The notes below the pieces were generated by a model that worked only from the letters and a program-made list of their open reading frames with translations, searched no databases and had not been told where the DNA came from. Positions 33,362 to 40,260 of a stretch of DNA of 64,000 bases are shown piece after piece (position 1 is the stretch's first letter; each line of letters begins with the position of its first letter). Source of the DNA: F22 sp963678855 (GTDB taxonomy: Bacteria > Bacteroidota > Bacteroidia > Bacteroidales > Bacteroidaceae); NCBI GenBank assembly GCA_963678855.1, contig OY787448.1, positions 124,001-188,000 of the forward strand. Reading direction: 5' to 3'. Position numbers and translations under genes: made by a program.

Positions 33362-34422
33362 AAACGAATATACTGGCTTTTTTAGAATTGGTGACCCTGG
33401 GGATTAAGCAGGGGGATAGCTATGCGACGGTTGAGGAGTACTATAAGGCGCTGGACTGGAAGTTTCTCTTTCGATTGGCGAGGGAGCAGTCGGTGATTGG
33501 GCTGCTGGCGGATGGTATTCAGGCGTTGCCGGAGGAGTTGCGACCGCCGCAGGAGTTGTATGAGCATAGTCGGAATATGGCGGAGAAAATCGCGCATAGC
33601 AATCGGATGCAGAATAAGCAGTGTGTGGATCTGTTTAAGCTTCTCAATGGGCAGGGAATTCCTGCTACGCTGATGCGGGGGCAGGGGGTAGGGCTAAACT
33701 ATCCGTGTGCGCTGAGCAGGCAGTGTGGGCAGATTGATGCGTTTGTGAGTGCGAAAAGCTTTGATAGGGCGAATGGGCTGGTGGATGAGTATGGGGTGTT
33801 GGCGGAATTGCATATGAAGATGGCGATTCTGGCTAGGCCGCTGCATGTGAAGCATTTTGTGGCGATGCGCAGGGCGTGGTTTCCTAAGGGGATAGAGCTT
33901 GTGGAACTGGATGGTGTGCTGATTGGGGTGGCACCAGCGCAGTTTGATGCGGTGTATCTGGTGGGGCATGTCTTTAAGCATCTGGTGATGGAGGCTGTGG
34001 GGCTGAGTAGGCCTATCGATTGGTTGTTGTTTATGGATAGGCATAAGGAGGGGCTGGATATGGTGCAGCTGGAGATGGATCTGAAGCGTACGGGCTTGCT
34101 GGAGTTTGCGGCGGCGCTGATCGGTGTGGGGGTGCAGTATCTGGGCTTTGAGCAGTTGGAGGGTGTGCTGAAGCATCGTGCGAAGGAGGGGCATGTGGGG
34201 CGTCTCTTTGAGGAGATCTTGCAGCTGGGGAGCTTCGGGCTGAAGGAGAAGGCGAAGAAGACGGACCCGATTAAGAGGGGCTTTGTGGTGAGCAGGACGG
34301 ACTCGTTTATCCATACGGTGGGGCGTTTGTGTAGGATGTATCCGCTGGCGAAGGGGGAGGCTCTCTGGAGATTTTGGTTGGTCTTGAGGCGAAGTTTGTG
34401 CAAGAAATATTTTCGGGAATGA
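33358..34422 (+). CDS. NTP_transf_5-type nucleotidyltransferase with degraded active site
   Basis: This 354-residue protein is a paralogue of the one at 31.9 kb; it shares the N-terminal REQSVIGLLADGIQALPEELRPP pattern, RPIDWLLF and the C-terminal EILQLGSFG. In its active site MKGQ is replaced by MRGQ, and GDID is GQID, so the first metal-binding Asp is lost. About 16 residues between the GQID strand and the third acidic strand (VLAELHM) are missing relative to the paralogue. The frame is otherwise open over its full length. It is probably catalytically inactive. It is translationally coupled to the 30-residue peptide. Confidence 0.72.
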   Translation: MKTNILAFLELVTLGIKQGDSYATVEEYYKALDWKFLFRLAREQSVIGLLADGIQALPEELRPPQELYEHSRNMAEKIAHSNRMQNKQCVDLFKLLNGQGIPATLMRGQGVGLNYPCALSRQCGQIDAFVSAKSFDRANGLVDEYGVLAELHMKMAILARPLHVKHFVAMRRAWFPKGIELVELDGVLIGVAPAQFDAVYLVGHVFKHLVMEAVGLSRPIDWLLFMDRHKEGLDMVQLEMDLKRTGLLEFAAALIGVGVQYLGFEQLEGVLKHRAKEGHVGRLFEEILQLGSFGLKEKAKKTDPIKRGFVVSRTDSFIHTVGRLCRMYPLAKGEALWRFWLVLRRSLCKKYFRE

Positions 34423-34433
34423 ATTATAATGCG

Positions 34434-34441
34434 TATATTTG
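34434..34441 (+). promoter_or_regulatory. Promoter of wcaJ copy 1
   Basis: TATATTTG is an exact -7 box 55 bp before the start at 34496, with TTTC 19 bp upstream as the -33 element. The second wcaJ copy has the same box at a comparable distance. Confidence 0.6.
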
Positions 34442-34495
34442 TCGTGTATTAGTTAAAAAAACGATTGTAATACGTAACAAATACTGACTATTTCT

Positions 34496-35914
34496 ATGGA
34501 TAGCAGAGAAAATAAGCACGGGACAAGCCGTGTCATACCATTCCTAATTTCACTGGGAGATCTTCTTGTGGCCAATACGGTATTTCTTTTATGGGCCATC
34601 TTCTGGGATAAGGTGTCGCTGATGGAGGCATTGGAGATGCACTACCAAATGCTGGTCATCTACAATGCTACGTACTTCTTGAGTGGCATGAATCGTAACT
34701 TTACGTATAAGATTCGTTATGGACGTATATTCACGATGATGGGGAAAACTTTGGGGTTTCTCATTTGGTGGACTGCGGTGTTTTTCTTGGTGTCGTTCTT
34801 GGTGTTGCCTAAAACTGCTGAGATTATAGAACCTATGATTTGGGGCTTGTTGGTAGAGGGGGTGGTGCTTCTGTGCTGGCGTGTCTTCGTGCGAATAACC
34901 TTACGTGTGTATCGTGTGGTGGGTGGTAACAGCCGCAACGTGGTGTTCTTAGGCAATACGATGAGTATTCGCCGCATGTTTATGATGGTGGACCGCAATC
35001 ACTTTATGGGCTTGAAGCCTATGGGGTATTTTGCGACGGAACCGATGGAGGATGAGCCTGAGGGATTGACGTATCTGGGAAATCTGGAGGAGATTCAAGG
35101 ATGGCTGATGATGCACACGAAGGAGGTGGATCGTATCTATAGCCACTTGGGGAGTGAGCATGCGGAGGTGATTTTGCCTATCGTGAGCTATGCGGAGGCC
35201 AACTGCATCCATATGTTCTTTATTCCGAGTCTGCATAAGTACTTTACGCGTAGTGTGAAGTTTAGTGTGATGGACGAGGTGCCGCTATTGACGATGCGTG
35301 ATGAGCCGCTGGATAATGATGTGAATCGATTCTGGAAGCGTGCATTTGATATTGTGTTTGCGCTTTTGGTGATTGTGCTGGTATATCCTTGGTTGATGCC
35401 TATGGTGTGGCTGGGCACGCACTTGAGTTCGCCTGGACCGCTGTTTTTTAAGCAGTTGCGTACGGGCTTGGATGGAAAAGATTTTTATTGTTACAAGTTC
35501 CGCAGCATGAAGGTGAATGCGGATGCTGATAAGGTACAGGCTACGAAGAATGATCCTCGTAAGACGAAGTGGGGGAATTTCTTGCGTAAGTCGAATATTG
35601 ATGAGCTGCCGCAGTTCTGGAATGTCCTTATGGGCGATATGAGTGTGGTGGGGCCTCGTCCGCATATGTTGGCGCATACGGAGGAGTATTCGGCGCTGAT
35701 CGGTAAGTATATGGTGCGCCATCTAGTGAAACCTGGGGTGACTGGGTATGCGCAGGTGACGGGCTTCCGTGGGGAGACGAAGCAGCTTTCGGAGATGGAA
35801 GGGCGTGTGGAGCGTGACATCTGGTATATCGAGAACTGGAATATCTGGCTGGATCTGCGCATTATATTCTTGACGGTGTATAATGTGGTGAAGGGTGAGG
35901 AGAAGGCTTATTGA
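34496..35914 (+). CDS. wcaJ: WcaJ-like undecaprenyl-phosphate sugar-1-phosphate transferase (copy 1)
   Basis: This 472-residue polyisoprenyl-phosphate hexose-1-phosphate transferase loads the first sugar phosphate onto undecaprenyl phosphate. Four N-terminal membrane helices and a NAD-fold-like region (GGNSRNVVFLGNTMSIRRM) precede the catalytic domain (about 280-472): KRAFDIVFALLV, SSPGPLFFKQLRTGLDGKDF, YKFRSMK, DELPQFWNVLMGDMSVVGPRPH and KPGVTGYAQV. It heads module B. An equally long paralogue is encoded at 60.5 kb. Two hairpins follow the gene, so it may be transcribed alone. Confidence 0.93.
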   Translation: MDSRENKHGTSRVIPFLISLGDLLVANTVFLLWAIFWDKVSLMEALEMHYQMLVIYNATYFLSGMNRNFTYKIRYGRIFTMMGKTLGFLIWWTAVFFLVSFLVLPKTAEIIEPMIWGLLVEGVVLLCWRVFVRITLRVYRVVGGNSRNVVFLGNTMSIRRMFMMVDRNHFMGLKPMGYFATEPMEDEPEGLTYLGNLEEIQGWLMMHTKEVDRIYSHLGSEHAEVILPIVSYAEANCIHMFFIPSLHKYFTRSVKFSVMDEVPLLTMRDEPLDNDVNRFWKRAFDIVFALLVIVLVYPWLMPMVWLGTHLSSPGPLFFKQLRTGLDGKDFYCYKFRSMKVNADADKVQATKNDPRKTKWGNFLRKSNIDELPQFWNVLMGDMSVVGPRPHMLAHTEEYSALIGKYMVRHLVKPGVTGYAQVTGFRGETKQLSEMEGRVERDIWYIENWNIWLDLRIIFLTVYNVVKGEEKAY

Positions 35915-36008
35915 TGGCTCTTCCTGTCATTCTCTGAGGGAATGATCGGGCCTGAAAAAACTGATTATTATGTTGATAAATAGATAAAACGTCGCTGTGA
36001 AGCGGTAC

Positions 36009-36103
36009 AACTTGTCTTTATACGACAAGTTTTGATATGAAATAAATATTTGTGTTAATACGCCCCGCACTGTCTCGTGAGAGACGGTGCGGGTATTTTT
36101 TTT
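36009..36103 (+). terminator. Two tandem hairpins after wcaJ copy 1
   Basis: AACTTGTC (36009-36016) pairs with GACAAGTT (36024-36031). A stronger stem, CCCGCACTGTCTC with GAGACGGTGCGGG, follows at about 36064-36093 and ends in a run of eight or more T residues. The second is a clear rho-independent terminator. Confidence 0.8.
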
Positions 36104-36149
36104 GGGCGATTTTGGGGAGAAATTAATTGGTGGTAAGGGGGATTAGAGT

Positions 36150-36157
36150 TATATTTG
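36150..36157 (+). promoter_or_regulatory. Promoter of the GT2 gene at 36.2 kb
   Basis: TATATTTG is an exact -7 box, placed after the wcaJ terminator and 34 bp before the GT2 ATG at 36191. A weak -33 (TTGG) lies about 20 bp upstream. Confidence 0.55.
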
Positions 36158-36190
36158 TGTCAGTTTGATGCTAATAAAATTTTTAAATGT

Positions 36191-37153
36191 ATGATACAGT
36201 ACAAAATTTCGGTCATTTTACCTGTCTACAATACTGGACGCTTCTTGAAGGAGTGTGTGGAGAGTATTTTGAATCAGACGCTCAAGGAGATTGAGGTTAT
36301 CGCAATCGATGATGGGTCTACGGACGATTCGTTGGAGATTCTCAATGAGCTTGCTGGGAAGGATGAACGACTTCAGGTGTACTCGCAGGTGAATCAAGGA
36401 CCGTCGGTGACTAGAAATAGAGGAATCGACTTGGTGAGTGGGGAGTATGTGTATTATATGGATAGTGATGATATCTTAGATTTGGACTGTCTGGAGTTGT
36501 GCTATAATAAGGCGGTGAAGGATGAGCTGGACTTGGTGCTGTTTAATGGCACGGCGTTCTGGGATGATGAGTATGCTAAGACTGACTTGGTGCTGAACTA
36601 TACGCATACGGGATGTCCTGCGGATAGGGGATGGGTATCTGGTGTGGAATCGCTAAGATATAGATTGGAGTCGAATAAGTTTACTCCGTCGTCTTGTCTG
36701 TATATCTGTAAAGCGTCGCTGATTAAAGAGTCGGGGGTGAGGTTTATAGATGGAATCGTTCATGAAGATGAGCATTATGCTTTCTTGCTGCATCTACAGG
36801 CTAAAAGAGTGGGCGAGATCGACCGATTCTTCTTTAACCGTAGAATGAGGCAGGAGTCGATTATGACGAGTGATATCACTTGGAGAAATATCGATGGGTA
36901 TATGACTGTGTGTGATGAGCTGATGAGGGCGAAGGAGGTGATGAGTGATGAGCAGAAGGAGCTTCTGGACTTTCACCTCGGTAGAATGTTGCCGCAGGTG
37001 GTGTATAAGGCGTATAGCTTCTCTCTGAGTGATAGAATGAAGTTGGCGCGTTTGTTCTCTAAGAAGTATGGACAGTATGTGCCGTGTATGTCGTTTATCC
37101 AGATGATGATGAAAAAGCCTGTGGACAAGCTGAAAGGGTTAATGAAGAAGTAG
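36191..37153 (+). CDS. GT2 glycosyltransferase
   Basis: This 320-residue GT-A enzyme begins YKISVILPVYNTGRFLKECVESILNQTLKEIEV and has IAIDDGSTDDSLEIL and YYMDSDDILDLDCLE, with the DxD-like metal site, and a C-terminal amphipathic region. The ATG at 36191 is chosen over a TTG at 36155 that overlaps the promoter. It is flanked by promoter and terminator, so it is probably a single-gene unit inside module B. Confidence 0.9.
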   Translation: MIQYKISVILPVYNTGRFLKECVESILNQTLKEIEVIAIDDGSTDDSLEILNELAGKDERLQVYSQVNQGPSVTRNRGIDLVSGEYVYYMDSDDILDLDCLELCYNKAVKDELDLVLFNGTAFWDDEYAKTDLVLNYTHTGCPADRGWVSGVESLRYRLESNKFTPSSCLYICKASLIKESGVRFIDGIVHEDEHYAFLLHLQAKRVGEIDRFFFNRRMRQESIMTSDITWRNIDGYMTVCDELMRAKEVMSDEQKELLDFHLGRMLPQVVYKAYSFSLSDRMKLARLFSKKYGQYVPCMSFIQMMMKKPVDKLKGLMKK

Positions 37154-37183
37154 TGGAGTATCTGAGAAATAAGAATGTATAAA

Positions 37184-37224
37184 AAACTCCCCGCATTGTT
37201 TGTGTAAACAATGCGGGGAGTTCT
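37184..37224. terminator. Bidirectional terminator
   Basis: AACTCCCCGCATTGTTT pairs perfectly with AAACAATGCGGGGAGTT around a four-base loop, flanked by A- and T-rich ends. It separates the GT2 gene (+) and the TonB_C repeat gene (-). Confidence 0.88.
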
Positions 37225-37237
37225 TTTATGTATAGGC

Positions 37238-37930
37238 TTAGCGAAGGTCGAACTTCACGGTATAGCGTTGACGTGTCTTTACTTTGACACCGTTCTTGTA
37301 GGCTGGATACCAGTTTTTCATTCTACGTGTAGCACGTACTGCTTCGTCTGTGAAACCGCTGTGTGGAGAGCTGATCTTCTTTAGGTTCTTCACAACACCG
37401 TCTGTATCTACATCAAATTCCATCACGACTTCGGCATAGCGGAAACGATGGCCTAGCTTGCTGCGAAGTTTGCTGATGTTCATGCTCTTTCTGTAGTAGG
37501 CGTCTAGGGCGCGTGTACCACCTGGGTATGAGGCGCTGCGAGTGTAGTTGCCAAATTTGTAGTCTCTTAGGTTGAAGTAGAAGGTGTGTCGTGCACGGCT
37601 CTTGATGGCGCGACCATTGCTTCTTGCTGGTATCCAGTGTGGCATGCCACGTAGGATGCGAGCTGCTTCGTCGGTAAAACCGCTGTGTGGTGAGTTGATC
37701 TTCTTAAGATCGGAGATACGACCGTCTACATTGACTGTAAACTCCATAAGGACTTTGGCTGTAGGGTAACGGTTCTTTAGTTTCTTGAGGTGGTTTAGCT
37801 TTTGATGCTCGCGTACGTATCTGGTGAGGGCATACTTACCGCCTGGGAAACTGGCTTTGTTTGACTGTGCGTGACTTGGCAGGATGCTTAGCATTGTAAC
37901 TGCCATGAGAAAAAGAATAAATTTTTTCAT
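37238..37930 (-). CDS. Exported protein with two TonB C-terminal domains
   Basis: This 230-residue protein has a cleavable signal peptide (about residues 1-22, ending SHAQS) and two similar TonB_C-like domains at about 25-120 and 132-230. Each carries VLMEFTVNVDGRISDLKKI or VVMEFDVDTDGVVKNLKKI, then SPHSGFTDEAxRxxRxMxxWxPA and a final R-x-T/F-F-x-L strand. Unlike TonB it has no membrane anchor and no proline-rich spacer, so it should be free in the periplasm. It might bind TonB-dependent receptors or peptidoglycan. It is transcribed alone from a strong promoter. Confidence 0.75.
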   Translation of the reverse strand: MKKFILFLMAVTMLSILPSHAQSNKASFPGGKYALTRYVREHQKLNHLKKLKNRYPTAKVLMEFTVNVDGRISDLKKINSPHSGFTDEAARILRGMPHWIPARSNGRAIKSRARHTFYFNLRDYKFGNYTRSASYPGGTRALDAYYRKSMNISKLRSKLGHRFRYAEVVMEFDVDTDGVVKNLKKISSPHSGFTDEAVRATRRMKNWYPAYKNGVKVKTRQRYTVKFDLR

Positions 37931-38006
37931 GCTTTCTTGTTTGATTAATAAGTGTAAATTGTGTCGTAGCTGGCTGGGAGTAGTGGTAGCTAGCTACAAC
38001 GAAGGA

Positions 38007-38037
38007 CAAAAGTAGATATTTTTTTTACTTTTTCAAA
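38007..38037 (-). promoter_or_regulatory. Promoter of the TonB_C repeat gene
   Basis: On the minus strand TTTG (38037-38034) and TACTTTTG (38014-38007) form a complete -33/-7 pair with a 19-bp spacer. The start codon is 77 bp downstream. Confidence 0.72.
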
Positions 38038-38054
38038 ATCTTGGAAGGGATAAA

Positions 38055-38159
38055 ATGGTGTTATTCGCGCGCTTCTTCTACATAATCGAGTTTTTCCCTG
38101 TCGTAGCGATACTAGGTGCTGGCATCGCTATGCTAGTTGGTGTGGCATTAAATATATGA
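38055..38159 (+). CDS. Possible small membrane peptide (34 aa)
   Basis: A 34-residue frame begins MVLFARFFYIIEFFPV and continues with a Gly/Ala-rich helix (LGAGIAMLVGVALN). Almost the whole peptide is hydrophobic, with a GxxxG-like pattern. No family is recognised. The frame lies between two promoters and has no promoter of its own that I can see, so it could be chance. Confidence 0.3.
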   Translation: MVLFARFFYIIEFFPVVAILGAGIAMLVGVALNI

Positions 38160-38216
38160 AAAATTGGCTATATGTTAAGTATTTGCTGTATTGTTGTGTG
38201 TTTCTAAAAAAAAATG

Positions 38217-38224
38217 TATATTTG
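38217..38224 (+). promoter_or_regulatory. Promoter of the DUF2867-like gene
   Basis: TATATTTG is an exact -7 box 52 bp before the start at 38277, with a TTG 20 bp upstream. Confidence 0.55.
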
Positions 38225-38276
38225 CTGAGATAGAAAACAACTACAGAATAATGCCGTTGTACTTAATTATATCTAT

Positions 38277-38723
38277 ATGTCTACTAACAAAAGATTGATA
38301 TCGAAGTATCTACCAGCCAATTACATGGACTCTTGCTCGATTACCATGAAGGGGAAACGTGAGATTTCGGCTCGTGATCTGTTTGAGCTAATGATTGAAA
38401 ATCGTCCTAAGGCTGTATCTTTGACTTGCAAAATGCGTGACTTATTGATCAAGCCTCTGGGCTTGAAGCCTCGCTGTATCTTTATGGAGGAGGTGCTTGA
38501 GGAGACTGTGCATGAGCTTATTGTGGGTGGGGATGATGTGTATATGGCCTTTCATGTGTCTGTACATTGCCTACCGAAGGTGGGTGAAGAGCAGACGGTG
38601 GCAATTACGGCGACTGTAAATTATAAGAAGGTGGCTGGTGCGGTGTATTTCCTTGTGATATGGGGATTTTATTGGAGTATACTTAAAGGGGTGATGAAGA
38701 AGGTGGTGAAGAAGATTCACTAG
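38277..38723 (+). CDS. DUF2867-like protein
   Basis: This 148-residue protein resembles DUF2867: DLFELMIENRPKAVSLTCKMRDLLIKPLGLKP, then VGGDDVYMAFHVSVHC, a strand-rich middle, and VYFLVIWGFYWSILKGVMKKVVKKI, the hydrophobic C-terminal helix of the family. Such proteins are small, possibly lipid- or membrane-associated, and of unknown function. The gene is alone between its own promoter and a new promoter downstream, and has no obvious link to polysaccharide synthesis. Confidence 0.62.
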   Translation: MSTNKRLISKYLPANYMDSCSITMKGKREISARDLFELMIENRPKAVSLTCKMRDLLIKPLGLKPRCIFMEEVLEETVHELIVGGDDVYMAFHVSVHCLPKVGEEQTVAITATVNYKKVAGAVYFLVIWGFYWSILKGVMKKVVKKIH

Positions 38724-38802
38724 GTCACTCGGATTTTTTTCATTTGATGTATATTGGACACCCTGAATGGTTGGAAGACTGTTTGGGGTGTTTCTGTGTT
38801 GA

Positions 38803-38834
38803 TTTGCATGTGAAAGGGAAAATGTTTATATTTG
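38803..38834 (+). promoter_or_regulatory. Promoter of the small ORF at 38.9 kb
   Basis: TTTG at 38803-38806 and TATATTTG at 38827-38834 form a full-consensus pair with a 20-bp spacer. Transcription would begin near 38841. Confidence 0.68.
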
Positions 38835-38889
38835 TGATGATTGTGTTAAAATATAATTCAACTAATACATATGTAAACCGTGGGGATTT

Positions 38890-39117
38890 GTGGTGCCCAA
38901 CTGGGTGACTAGTCCATCTCTGGCGGCTTCGTATGCAGAAGGGGCTTGGGAGGCTACTAAGTGTTTTCCGTATCTGGTGTTTGATAGAGAGAAGATGGAT
39001 AGGGACAATAGGCGGGCGGTGATTGATTTTTTGTCAACAAAGGGTCGGAAATATACGGTGTATGAGGATGATGGGGTGGTTATAGTCCATTTTAAAGAAT
39101 ACTGTGTGCATCCATAA
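38890..39117 (+). CDS. Hypothetical small protein (about 75 aa), start codon uncertain
   Basis: A coding-like frame runs from the stop at 38863-38865 to 39117. The first acceptable start is GTG at 38890, although the reading also makes sense from 38866 (ICKPWGFVVPNWV...). The product has GAWEATKCFPYLVFDREKMDRDNRRAVIDFLSTKG and a C-terminal beta-like stretch with KYTVYEDDGVVIVHF. It has no signal peptide or membrane helix. A strong promoter lies just upstream. The lack of an ATG suggests either a GTG start or a damaged 5' end. Confidence 0.45.
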   Translation: MVPNWVTSPSLAASYAEGAWEATKCFPYLVFDREKMDRDNRRAVIDFLSTKGRKYTVYEDDGVVIVHFKEYCVHP

Positions 39118-39177
39118 AATGGCTTGGATGGGGGAGTGGGGAGTGACTGTGTCGTTGTATTGTTAAATAAGTTCGGA

Positions 39178-39185
39178 TAAATTTG
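39178..39185 (+). promoter_or_regulatory. Promoter of the tupA-like gene
   Basis: TAAATTTG fits TAnnTTTG, with TTG 21 bp upstream. The start at 39328 is about 130 bp downstream, so a long leader would result. The region 39118-39327 shows no ORF or RNA gene. Confidence 0.45.
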
Positions 39186-39327
39186 CATATATAGACATAA
39201 AGCTTTACATTTACATCGTACTAACTATATGTACATGGAGCACAAGGGATATCTTGAGTTGGGTGGCTTGTGACTTGACTACATAAATGAAAAACTAGGC
39301 TTTTAGGGCCATAAATCTGACGAAAAT

Positions 39328-40260
39328 ATGAGCGGTACTACTATTTGGAATTATATAAAAAAGTTTGGGAAGGAGCCTTTATTGCTGCCTTATAGCATTG
39401 CGCGGCATTTGCCTTATAGCTGGATGTCGGATAAGCATTTTCTGGAGTTGGGCTATTTCTGCTGGCATCATAAAAAAATGGATTGGGAGAATCCGAAAAC
39501 TTTGAACGAAAAGCTGCAGTGGCTGAAGGTGTATGGTGATAATGAGAAGTATGCTATTTATACGGATAAGCAGAAGGTGAAGGCGATTGTGGCGGATCTT
39601 ATCGGGGAAGATAAGGTGATTCCTACATTGGCGGTGTATAACACTGTGGATGAAATCAATCTAGATGAACTTCCTGAGCAATTTGTCTTGAAATGTACGC
39701 ATGATAGCAGTAGTATATGTATCTGTAGGGATAGGAATACATTTGATTTTGAGGCGGCAAAAAAGAAGCTGGCTAAAAGGTTGAAGCGTAACTGGTATTA
39801 TACGAACCGAGAGACGGTGTATAAATATCTCAATCCTGTGATTATCGCTGAGAAGTATATGGAGGATGAGGAGGCGGGGCAGCTTCGCGACTATAAATTC
39901 TATTGTTTTAATGGGCATGTGGAGTTTGTGCTGGTGGACTTTGACCGGTTTACGGGGCACAAACGGACGCTGTATGACTTGGAGTGGAATGCTTTGCCGT
40001 ACTCTATACATTATGAGAGTTCTAGGGATAGGGTATTGCCTAAACCTGAGAATTATGAGGAGATGATCGAATGTGCAAAGATTCTGAGTAAGGGGTTCCC
40101 TCATGTAAGAATTGATTTGTATTCGATTAATGGAAAAACATATTTTGGGGAGTGTACCTTCTATCATGGGGGGGGGCGAATCAGAATAAAACCTAAGGAG
40201 GTGGATCGTCATTTGGGGGATCTGACCGACTTGAGTCTTGTGAAGAATGATGAGAAGTGA
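39328..40260 (+). CDS. TupA-like ATP-grasp protein with a G9 tract
   Basis: This 310-residue protein is of the TupA-like ATP-grasp type found in polysaccharide loci. It has KTLNEKLQWLKVYG, YTDKQKVKAIVADLIGEDKVIPTL, FVLKCTHDSSSICICRDR (ATP-binding region), YKFYCFNGHVEFVLVDFDR and HVRIDLYSINGKTYFGECTFYHGGG. It may ligate an amino acid or similar group to a sugar; the exact reaction is not known. Codons 281-283 lie on an uninterrupted run of nine G bases at 40168-40176, so length changes of the run would switch the last 27 residues. It overlaps the wzx start by 14 bases. Confidence 0.8.
   Translation: MSGTTIWNYIKKFGKEPLLLPYSIARHLPYSWMSDKHFLELGYFCWHHKKMDWENPKTLNEKLQWLKVYGDNEKYAIYTDKQKVKAIVADLIGEDKVIPTLAVYNTVDEINLDELPEQFVLKCTHDSSSICICRDRNTFDFEAAKKKLAKRLKRNWYYTNRETVYKYLNPVIIAEKYMEDEEAGQLRDYKFYCFNGHVEFVLVDFDRFTGHKRTLYDLEWNALPYSIHYESSRDRVLPKPENYEEMIECAKILSKGFPHVRIDLYSINGKTYFGECTFYHGGGRIRIKPKEVDRHLGDLTDLSLVKNDEK

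Larger units (their letters stand above)
37931..38276. other. Divergent intergenic region with two promoters
   Basis: The gap between the TonB_C gene (-) and the DUF2867-like gene (+) contains a full-consensus minus promoter (38007-38037), a possible 34-residue membrane ORF (38055-38159) and a plus promoter (38217-38224). Nothing else was recognised. Confidence 0.55.

Noticed and set aside
33694..34403. Two long minus-strand frames opposite the degraded nucleotidyltransferase
   Set aside because: They arise from the G-rich sense strand; the sense frame aligns with its paralogue over the whole length.
38862..39188. 108-codon minus-strand frame opposite the small ORF at 38.9 kb
   Set aside because: The plus-strand frame has more natural codon use and a strong promoter; the minus frame has neither.
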